From Sphingobacteriaceae bacterium (GTDB lineage: Bacteria > Bacteroidota > Bacteroidia > B-17B0 > Aurantibacillaceae), in NCBI GenBank assembly GCA_023251695.1, contig JAHEYE010000124.1, forward strand, positions 1-9,459: a DNA stretch of 9,459 nucleotides. The letters are read 5' to 3'. The notes below the pieces were generated by a model. It was not told the DNA's origin. It worked only from the letters and a program-made list of their open reading frames with translations, and did not search any database. Positions 5,876 through 9,459 of this stretch are shown in pieces. Numbering within the stretch: the stretch's first letter is position 1; every line of letters starts with the position of its first letter. Position numbers and translations under genes: made by a program.

Positions 5876-6343
5876 TCAGCGACTCAAATATTTTATTTTA
5901 AGTCCTTCCAGTCTTTTATTACAGTAGTTTTTAAATTGTCTTTTTGATGGCTCGTTGTCAATAGACCCTTCCTCAAATATTAATGTAAATGATTTTTTGG
6001 TCCAACGATTTATCAATAAAGTCATTTTATAAGGGCTGTCTTTTTCTCTGAATAAAGCACAATCATTTTCGTTATTAGATATGTATTCCCGTTCAAAACC
6101 ATTTTCGAGTATTATTTTCTTTAGCCGTAAGTAAGAACTCGATTCAGTCGAGTCTTTTAAAAGGCCGAGCTTGTATGTCATTGTTTGGTCGTGCAGTCCT
6201 ACGAGACAACCTTTTTTTCTGATAATTTTGTAATGCGTACAGCTCGCAATAAATAATAACTGAATAATTACTAGAGTCAAGAATTTATATTTTGGATTTG
6301 TTTTGTTCACGGTTTTTCTAAAAAGCAGTAGGTCGTCCCCCAT
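5876..6343 (-). CDS. Small lipoprotein-like protein, unknown function
   Basis: A 155-residue protein. NPKYKFLTLVIIQLLF (16-31) is a hydrophobic signal followed by IASC, a good lipoprotein box with Cys35. The 15 residues before it are longer than usual. A GTG at codon 12 (VNKTNPKYK...) would make a more typical signal, so the true start could be 6310 instead of the ATG at 6343. The mature domain (36-155) has the look of a small alpha/beta fold: LGLLKDSTESSSYLRLKKII, then SPYKMTLLINRWTKKSFTLIF, and a basic helical end RFK-like (KRQFKNYCNKRLEGLKIKYL). I do not recognise it. It stands alone; GTTATGTGCAA lies at its start, and 41 bases separate it from the ATG at 5834. Confidence 0.6.
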   Translation of the reverse strand: MGDDLLLFRKTVNKTNPKYKFLTLVIIQLLFIASCTHYKIIRKKGCLVGLHDQTMTYKLGLLKDSTESSSYLRLKKIILENGFEREYISNNENDCALFREKDSPYKMTLLINRWTKKSFTLIFEEGSIDNEPSKRQFKNYCNKRLEGLKIKYLSR

Positions 6344-6353
6344 TGCACATAAC
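6331..6353 (-). repeat. GTTATGYGCAA intergenic motif, copy at lipoprotein start
   Basis: The minus strand begins GTTATGTGCAA and ends GACGACC, overlapping the ATG at 6343. It matches the segment 4122-4144 at 16 of 23 positions. The overlap with the annotated start is another reason to consider the later GTG start for this gene. Confidence 0.4.
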
Positions 6354-6429
6354 TAGCGTATAGGCGAATAAACAATCCATAGAATTAATTACCCTCATTT
6401 GCTACTTAAATTTAAGGTTTTATTTGATA

Positions 6430-6463
6430 AAAACAAAACCGCCTCGATCTCTCGGGACGGTTT
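6430..6463 (-). terminator. Terminator of the HU-repeat unit
   Basis: On the minus strand AAACCG pairs with CGGTTT, extended by an inner stem with one mismatch, around the loop AGAGAT (hairpin 6436-6463). The run TTTTGTTTTT follows at once. It lies 23 bases after the stop of gene 6487-6819. Read on the plus strand the flank is A-rich, so it mainly serves the minus strand. Confidence 0.7.
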
Positions 6464-6486
6464 AATTTAGAACAGTTTTTGCTTTG

Positions 6487-6819
6487 CTACTTTCTACCTT
6501 CTAAGTCACGTTTGAGTTTCATTCGAAACAATTCAATCGTTATATCAAGTCCTCTTCCCGCATCAGCCTTGGTAAGCTTGGCTCCTGCTGAAATTGCGTC
6601 TATCAATTCCGCTTTCTTCATTCCAAAAAGAACATCAATTATTCGTGCCGCATCTATTTTTGATGGCATTCCTTCGTAAACTCGTAACACCATCATTATT
6701 CGTCCGGCATCCGCTTTGGTCAATTTGGCACTCGCAGCAATAGCGTCAATCAACTCTTTATCGCTCATTCCTTGAATAAGCAAGCAGAGTATCTTTTTTT
6801 CTCTTTCTGTTGCTTTCAT
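6487..6819 (-). CDS. Tandem HU/IHF N-terminal-domain repeat protein
   Basis: A 110-residue protein starting at the ATG at 6819, 4 bases after the stop of the upstream gene; an in-frame ATG at 6855 would overlap that gene by 32 bases and is less likely. Residues 19-40 (SDKELIDAIAAS then AKLTKADAGR) and 68-100 (KKAELIDAISAGAKLTKADA then GRGLDITIELF) each match the first two helices of HU/IHF proteins, which typically begin (N/T)KaELIDaIA..agLsKadAgrALDa. A third partial copy of the second helix lies at 53-65 (SKIDAARIIDVLF). The beta-sheet and DNA-gripping arms of HU (normally residues 40-90) are missing. HU dimerises through these helices, so this protein may dimerise internally or bind HU subunits and act as a modulator. 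The two copies use different codons, so the duplication is old. Function is unproven. Confidence 0.75.
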   Translation of the reverse strand: MKATEREKKILCLLIQGMSDKELIDAIAASAKLTKADAGRIMMVLRVYEGMPSKIDAARIIDVLFGMKKAELIDAISAGAKLTKADAGRGLDITIELFRMKLKRDLEGRK

Positions 6820-6823
6820 AACC

Positions 6824-7594
6824 TTAGCTTTTACGTTTGGTGAACTTAATCGCACTTACTTGTTTGTATTGCGGACTCTTAGTTCCGAAAACACTCTTCA
6901 CGTAATCTTTAGCGTCTTGTGCAACTTCAACCACACCTGAAGGCTTTGCGTAAAGCAGGTTATCCCTGTTTATTCTTGCAGTCATGTAGTTGGTTGTTGC
7001 AGTGATCACCGCAGTGTTACTTGATTTCATGCTTGTCAGTAAGGCATTTAATCCCACAATTTTTAACTCGTTCTCGTTTGGGTTATACAACACAACAGTT
7101 GTAAGCAAATCAATTAACTTGCTGTAATGTTCAATCATACTGTCAAAGCCCAATTGCGAAACGGAAATATTCACAGGCACAGGATCAATAGGTATTGGGT
7201 TGGGACCAGCTACCTTTTGTGTTTCTGTTTTTTCCACTTCTTTAACAATGGGCTTCGCGCGTTTCCCTTGGATTTTACGGTTAAAACTTAGTGCATCCTT
7301 AATAACTGCATCACTTGCTCCGCAAGCTTTTAAAGCACTTATAATTCTTGTGCCCATCTTTTGCAGAGGGTCAAAAATGGTTTGTCTTGCATCAACTGCA
7401 TTCATGTAAGCTGTTCCTGCAGTTACTGCACTTGCCAGTGCGGTGAGTGCGCTTGTTCTTAAGGTATTCATGTTCGCGACTTTTATCGCGTTGAGACTTG
7501 GGTTGTAAGACACACCGAAGCCAATGCATCGGTTAATTAAGTCTTCGAAATTAGCCACATTTTTGGCATGTCCGATTTCTGAGTAATTACTCAT
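6824..7594 (-). CDS. Bacteroidota protein with internal duplication, unknown function
   Basis: A 256-residue soluble protein with two related halves. Half one (about 14-110) contains YNPSLNAIKVANMNTL, then an Ala/Thr-rich helix, VDARQTIFDPLQKMGTRIIS and DALSFNRKIQGKR. Half two (about 150-251) has YNPNENELKIVGLNAL, a Thr-rich helix, INRDNLLYAKPSGVVEVAQD and VFGTKSPQYKQVSAIKFTKR. They are joined by a Pro-rich linker (GPNPIPIDPVPV, 130-141). The repeated order (YNP..., N-L helix, R-D/N... helix, DAK/DAL basic end) shows an ancient duplication. There is no signal peptide or membrane helix. I have a recollection of such proteins in Bacteroidota genomes but know no function. The basic ends (KIQGKR, KFTKRKS) could touch nucleic acid. 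Together with the HU-repeat gene 4 bases downstream it forms an operon that closes at the terminator 6430-6463. Confidence 0.7.
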   Translation of the reverse strand: MSNYSEIGHAKNVANFEDLINRCIGFGVSYNPSLNAIKVANMNTLRTSALTALASAVTAGTAYMNAVDARQTIFDPLQKMGTRIISALKACGASDAVIKDALSFNRKIQGKRAKPIVKEVEKTETQKVAGPNPIPIDPVPVNISVSQLGFDSMIEHYSKLIDLLTTVVLYNPNENELKIVGLNALLTSMKSSNTAVITATTNYMTARINRDNLLYAKPSGVVEVAQDAKDYVKSVFGTKSPQYKQVSAIKFTKRKS

Positions 7595-7619
7595 AATTGT
7601 AATTTTTAAAATTTATTAT

Positions 7620-7733
7620 TTAGAACTTTTGCCCGGTTCTGTATTCTGAACTCTCGTTAGAACTGTTTGGCATAGGGAAGAAAAGCGGATAAGAGAAACC
7701 CCAGTAGAAGCGCAGAGCCTTGCTCGGCTTCAT
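7620..7733 (-). CDS. Possible 37-residue aromatic peptide
   Basis: A complete small frame from ATG 7733 to TAA 7620, 25 bases upstream of the 256-residue gene on the same strand. The product has a basic N-terminus (MKPSKALRF), an aromatic/proline core (YWGFSYPLFFPMP) and a polar Ser/Asn/Glu tail ending RTGQKF. The core is long enough to sit at a membrane surface but too polar and Pro-rich for a normal helix. No Shine-Dalgarno precedes it, but a six-codon leader with a strong one ends 10 bases upstream, so it could be translated by reinitiation. I know no family. It could be a toxin-like or leader peptide, or a chance frame; the composition (2 Trp/Tyr-rich turns, no Cys) is unusual enough to list. 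Confidence 0.4.
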   Translation of the reverse strand: MKPSKALRFYWGFSYPLFFPMPNSSNESSEYRTGQKF

Positions 7734-7743
7734 TGAGTACTGA

Positions 7744-7764
7744 TTATTTACGATGTGGTTCCAT
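7744..7764 (-). promoter_or_regulatory. Six-codon leader ORF with strong ribosome binding site
   Basis: On the minus strand AAAGGAGAG lies 7 bases before ATG GAA CCA CAT CGT AAA TAA (peptide MEPHRK). A near-perfect Shine-Dalgarno is rare in this window. The mini-frame stops 10 bases before the ATG of the 37-residue frame, as in a translational leader or reinitiation device. It might also be a chance match. Confidence 0.35.
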
Positions 7765-7940
7765 TTGTTTCTCTCCTTTCGGAATATTACTACTATAACG
7801 CAGTTATTGTGCCGAAGTATACAATGAAATTCTAAAGAAAAGTTAATCCCATTGGGAAAACTAACATCTGGTAATCTAAAACAAGTTAGCTGGTTGAGTT
7901 TTCTCCATAGATAAAAAGGCGTTTTCCCTTGGGAAAAAGA
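7765..7940. other. Non-coding stretch with small hairpins
   Basis: No gene is seen. CTAAC (7861-7865) can pair with GTTAG (7885-7889). TTTTCCC (7922-7928) and GGGAAAA (7931-7937) form a tight inverted repeat with a related CCCATTGGG at 7848-7856. TTGAGTTTTCTC at 7894-7905 is the exact reverse complement of an array element at 8001-8012. The promoter of the minus-strand unit should lie here; TATACTTC on that strand near 7815-7822 is the nearest candidate and is weak. Confidence 0.4.
7861..7871 (+). repeat. 11-bp direct repeat CTAACATCTGG, left copy
   Basis: The same 11 bases occur at 8256-8266 in the same orientation. The pair brackets the whole 21-nt array and the small hairpin before it, a 384-bp interval between copies. 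They might be a duplicated target site or simply a shared intergenic word. Confidence 0.45.
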
Positions 7941-8233
7941 GAAATCTCAATTATGAAAAAGAAAGTTAATACGAACAAAAAGAAAGTAAGCTCGGGAGCC
8001 GAGAAAACTCAAACCGCACAAAAGAAATCTCAATGGTCAAAAAAGAAATCTCAATCGCTACAAAAGAAAACTCAAATTATTTTCTCGTAAACACCCATTC
8101 CGTAAAAAGAAACTTCAACTTCTAAAAAGAAATCTCAAATTCCAACAGTTACAACTCAAACCGCACAAAAGAAATCTCAACTTCTGCAAACTGCAACTCA
8201 AACCGAAAAAGTTGCAACTCAAATTCTTTTCTT
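7941..8233 (+). repeat. Degenerate 21-nt periodic array
   Basis: About 13 units follow the pattern GAAATCTCAA plus a variable 11-base part that is usually A-rich. Units start at 7941, 7961, 7982, 8003, 8024, 8045, 8066, (gap of 43) 8109, 8129, 8150, 8171, 8192 and 8213; nearly all steps are 20 or 21 bases. A 28-base stretch starting at 8006 is repeated exactly from 8153, and the CTCAAATT...TTTTCT(C/T)GTAA endings also lie 147 bases apart (7 x 21), so part of the array grew by block duplication. Twenty-one bases is two helical turns, so the A-tracts are in phase and the DNA may be bent. It also equals seven codons; the plus strand codes a heptad peptide in part. This is not a CRISPR: there are no unique spacers and the repeats are degenerate. 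Confidence 0.75.
7953..8090 (+). CDS. Possible 45-residue Lys/Gln heptad-repeat peptide
   Basis: The frame opens at ATG 7953 within the array and ends at TAA 8088-8090. It reads MKKKVNTNKKKVSSG at the start, then heptads of the form (K)(S/T)Q-x-x-x-K-K: TQTAQKK, SQWSKKK, SQSLQKK, and ends TQIIFS. It is very basic, with about 15 Lys and no acidic residue except one Glu. It could be a small nucleic-acid-binding peptide, similar in style to Lys-rich histone-like tails. The frame is forced by the repeat, though, so coding is not assured. No promoter of the TAnnTTTG type and no ribosome site are visible; the hairpin 7922-7937 lies just upstream. Confidence 0.35.
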   Translation: MKKKVNTNKKKVSSGAEKTQTAQKKSQWSKKKSQSLQKKTQIIFS

Positions 8234-8237
8234 GTAA
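8106..8237 (+). pseudogene. Duplicated remnant of the heptad-repeat frame, no start codon
   Basis: In the same reading frame as 7953-8090, after TAA codons at 8088 and 8103, the sequence continues as KETSTSKKKSQIPTVTTQ and on through TAQKKSQLLQ to TQILFL, then TAA at 8235-8237. The ending TQILFL-stop is exactly 147 bases after TQIIFS-stop of the first copy. There is no ATG, GTG or TTG at a sensible place, so this looks like a block-duplicated copy that lost its beginning, or simply array DNA. Confidence 0.35.
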
Positions 8238-8255
8238 TCTCCATTGCTTGCACCG

Positions 8256-8266
8256 CTAACATCTGG
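8256..8266 (+). repeat. 11-bp direct repeat CTAACATCTGG, right copy
   Basis: This is identical to 7861-7871. Just downstream come TTATAACG and a small GC hairpin CGCC-TGC-GGCG (8281-8291), then ACATAACGG. These words resemble those at the borders of the single-gene units in the middle of the window. Confidence 0.45.
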
Positions 8267-8307
8267 ACTTTATAACGAAGCGCCTGCGGCGGGCTGAAGA
8301 ACATAAC

Positions 8308-8333
8308 GGCGCCAATTAATTTAAATTGGCGCC
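8308..8333. terminator. Strong hairpin, probable bidirectional terminator
   Basis: GGCGCCAATT (8308-8317) and AATTGGCGCC (8324-8333) are perfect 10-base arms around a 6-base loop. ATTTTAT follows on the plus strand. It separates the repeat array from the structured region to the right. The minus-strand side has no long T run, so the plus direction is favoured. Confidence 0.55.
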
Positions 8334-8340
8334 ATTTTAT

Positions 8341-8741
8341 CACCGGTAACCGTTCAACTGTGTTTATCGTACTAAACGTATAGACCTGTGTGCATAGACC
8401 TGTGTTTGATCACCATTACCCGTAGACCTAAGCCCGTTCACCAGTGCGTACCCACCGCACATTTTGCAAGCATTTGCATCGCAGTTACATTAAGGTCTAA
8501 AGGTTTTTATTGGCGTGCAAAAGCTTGCAAAATCTCCCACCCACCTGTGTGTATCGAACTGTGTGTAAAAAGACCCACGCAAAAAAATTTTAAAATTGCA
8601 GAGTACATAAAGAAATCGGGAGAGCTGCTGCCCCGCTCTTTCATCCCACAGACAAAAAAAATTATCGGCGGACACGTAATCTGCGTGTAATCTGGGTGCG
8701 CCCCTACGACGCTATAACACCACCTACACGTAATTGGCGCA
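8341..8741. other. Non-coding stretch with inverted and direct repeats
   Basis: No convincing gene is present; the open frames here are Cys/His-rich or low-complexity and lack family features. TAGACCTGTGT is directly repeated at about 8381 and 8396, and ACCTGTGTG recurs near 8549 and 8867. TTTTGCAAGC (8462-8471) and GCTTGCAAAA (8523-8532) are a perfect 10-base inverted pair with 51 bases between. GGGAGAGC and GCTC...TCCC near 8608-8647 can form a hairpin. CACGTAAT and GCGTGTAAT repeats lie near 8674-8692. The stretch may be part of a structured RNA or its control region. Confidence 0.4.
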
Positions 8742-8771
8742 TTTGAGGTAGTAAAAAGTTTTGTATCTTTA
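8742..8771 (+). promoter_or_regulatory. Promoter of the first structured-RNA unit
   Basis: TTTG at 8742-8745 and TATCTTTA at 8764-8771, 18 bases apart, match the Bacteroidota -33/-7 layout except for the last base of the -7 box. Transcription would start near 8778. The same -7 region with 19 identical bases recurs at 9383-9401. Confidence 0.6.
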
Positions 8772-8777
8772 AATAAC

Positions 8778-8916
8778 CTTTTGTCGGTATAGACAGTTGA
8801 GTGTTCCAAAACGCCAACTACGTGTAGCCGGAAAACGTTAAGCGGTAATTGCAAGACGTACCTGTGTGTGCGGTAGACTTTTTAAGCAGAATATTCGCGA
8901 TTGATTTTTTTTTTTT
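8778..8916 (+). ncRNA. Candidate small RNA, copy 1
   Basis: From the predicted start the RNA would contain a hairpin at 8795-8819 (AGTTG and GTGTT pairing with AACGC and CAACT, loop CCAA, one bulged A). The word AAACGTTA follows 14 bases after the hairpin, then GGTA/TACC/GGTA segments that allow two alternative short stems (8843-8875). A run of 12 T at 8905-8916 could end transcription, although the stem before it is weak; an earlier TTTTT is at 8880-8884. A second copy of the promoter, a hairpin at the same offset and AAACGTTA is present at 9383-9459, which argues that the unit is conserved and functional. No open frame of note. Length and 3' end are guesses. Confidence 0.45.
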
Positions 8917-8968
8917 CAAGGACACATTTAGAAAAAATCTTCCTTTTAATTTTTTAGAACTGCAAGGT

Positions 8969-9034
8969 CAAGTTGTTTGCGATCGACATCGTGAAAGCTC
9001 GCTTTCAAACGACTGGCGTCGTTAAAACAACTTG
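8969..9034 (+). ncRNA. Compact four-way-junction fold
   Basis: An outer stem of 10 pairs (CAAGTTGTTT 8969-8978 with AAACAACTTG 9025-9034) encloses three perfect hairpins placed almost without gaps: CGAT-CGAC-ATCG (8980-8991), GAAAGC-TC-GCTTTC (8993-9006, or five pairs with loop CTCG) and AACGAC-TGGC-GTCGTT (9008-9023). Only about two bases inside the outer stem remain unpaired. This is a cloverleaf-like fold, but without an anticodon arm, T-loop motif or CCA end it is not a tRNA. It lies between the two promoter units and may be part of a longer RNA, or act as folded DNA. I know no named family with this layout. Confidence 0.6.
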
Positions 9035-9361
9035 CTTGTAAAGTTCCCGGAAAAAAATGAGAAAGTCAAATTTTGCTATAAAGTGTAGCAATGCGCCTTG
9101 ACAATTGAGAAATTCAATACGCTCATGGATCTGCTTACAATTAAAAGACCGACTCCAATTCTTAAATTGGAGTGATATTTTAATTTAAAAAGCCATGCCG
9201 CCTCACTAGACAAAACAGATGAGTACGCTCTCGCACCACCGTTGATCCTTTCATTGAAATTTCAATGGAATCAACTACCGCTAACAGGCAGTCTAGCGCC
9301 ATTGGGGGGAAGTATCACATCGCTCGGAGCTATTAAAATGGTCCCTTCGGGAAATTCCATT
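9035..9361 (+). other. Non-coding stretch with a series of hairpins
   Basis: No gene is seen. Successive inverted repeats are: TTGCTA/TAGCAA (9073-9091), ATTGA/TCAAT (9104-9118), ACTCCAATT/AATTGGAGT with loop CTTA (9152-9173) followed by a T-rich run, a long imperfect hairpin GTTGAT...ATCAAC with core CATTGAAATTTCAATG (9241-9275), and AATGG...CCATT (9337-9361) with a CUUCGG tetraloop inside. The density of stems and the absence of coding signals point to a structured RNA rather than a protein gene. The last hairpin touches the -33 box of the next promoter. Confidence 0.5.
9287..9306. repeat. Imperfect inverted repeat, left arm
   Basis: The segment GGCAGTCTAGCGCCATTGGG is matched on the opposite strand by 9432-9451 at 17 of 20 positions, with 125 bases between. 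The right arm overlaps the hairpin of the second RNA unit, so both folds cannot form together. Confidence 0.45.
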
Positions 9362-9391
9362 TGCTCTCGCTAATAAACATTAGTATCTTTA
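9360..9391 (+). promoter_or_regulatory. Promoter of the second structured-RNA unit
   Basis: TTTG at 9360-9363 and TATCTTTA at 9384-9391 are 20 bases apart, matching the Bacteroidota promoter pattern and copying the -7 region of 8764-8771. The upstream sequence differs from the first copy apart from these boxes. Confidence 0.6.
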
Positions 9392-9459
9392 AATAACCTT
9401 TGGTAGGTAAAAAATCATTGGGCTTCGAAAACCCAACGGCGCCAGTCTGCCAAACGTTA
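9383..9459 (+). ncRNA. Candidate small RNA, copy 2 with promoter (cut by window edge)
   Basis: The first 27 bases match 8763-8789 with only 2 differences. A hairpin TTGGG-CTTCGAAAA-CCCAA (9418-9436) takes the place of the first copy's hairpin, and AAACGTTA follows 15 bases later, as in copy 1. The hairpin sequence differs while its position is kept, which is what one expects for paired bases under structural constraint. The unit continues beyond the window. Confidence 0.45.

Noticed and set aside
7941..8233. CRISPR array
   Set aside because: Period is 21 bases, repeats are degenerate, variable parts are only about 11 bases and A-rich, and there is no cas gene in the window.
8149..8343. 64-codon minus-strand frame ending in FELQ/FRFEL repeats
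   Set aside because: It is the reverse reading of the 21-nt array and runs through the strong hairpin at 8308-8333. Such FEL-type frames are typical false translations of repeat DNA.
8388..8690. 100-codon plus-strand frame
   Set aside because: The product is Cys/His-rich with no family feature, lies across inverted repeats, and competes with frames on the other strand of similar length. It looks like chance.
8507..8854. 115-codon minus-strand frame
   Set aside because: It overlaps the promoter and hairpin of the first RNA unit, has irregular composition (many Cys, Phe, His) and no neighbour in an operon.
8969..9034. tRNA gene
   Set aside because: The cloverleaf-like shape has arms of four to six pairs with four-base loops; there is no anticodon loop of seven, no T-loop motif and a 10-pair outer stem.
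8742..9459. Retron or diversity-generating element
   Set aside because: The structured RNA signs would fit, but no reverse transcriptase gene is present in the window. It cannot be excluded beyond the right edge.

Overview
The window looks like chromosomal accessory DNA from a member of the Bacteroidota. The DNA is AT-rich. Several promoters fit the Bacteroidota pattern (a TAnnTTTG-like -7 box, two with a TTTG about 20 bases upstream), Shine-Dalgarno sequences are mostly absent, and several proteins are short lipoprotein-like or MORN-repeat proteins common in that phylum. The class or genus cannot be fixed from this sequence.

Left part (1-2910): a probable defence island. A minus-strand operon encodes a membrane-anchored TIR-like protein, a TIR-like domain fused to membrane helices with a RipA/8xMP-like signature, a second soluble TIR-like protein, and the start of a zinc-ribbon protein cut by the window edge. 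The genes are spaced by 2 and 12 bases, and the last pair overlap by 8. Divergent from it is an XRE repressor gene overlapping an ImmA/IrrE-type metallopeptidase gene. A perfect 22-bp palindrome lies between the two units, directly upstream of the -7 box of the TIR operon. The layout is a Thoeris-like TIR system without a recognisable ThsA, controlled by a repressor/protease pair of the kind known from CBASS (CapH/CapP) and ICEBs1 (ImmR/ImmA). I infer that damage or phage stress triggers protease action on the repressor and switches the TIR genes on.

Middle part (2949-6353): five minus-strand genes for secreted, lipoprotein-like or membrane proteins of unknown function. One carries MORN repeats and a Cys-rich C-terminus. 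They sit in units of one or two genes separated by recurring intergenic words (CAATCCCTAACGG; GTTATGYGCAA), so this may be a collection of cassette-like insertions.

Right-middle part (6430-7764): a minus-strand unit made of a possible 37-aa aromatic peptide behind a six-codon leader, a 256-aa protein with an internal duplication, and a 110-aa protein with two copies of the N-terminal helical segment of HU/IHF but no beta-arm region. It ends at a terminator.

Right part (7765-9459): about 1.7 kb with no conventional gene. It holds a 21-nt periodic array (7941-8233), part of which reads as a Lys/Gln-rich heptad-repeat peptide and part as an in-frame duplicated remnant 147 nt away. A strong hairpin follows. 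The last kilobase contains two copies of a promoter-plus-hairpin unit 620 nt apart, with a compact four-way-junction fold and many further hairpins between them. This suggests one or more undescribed structured RNAs.
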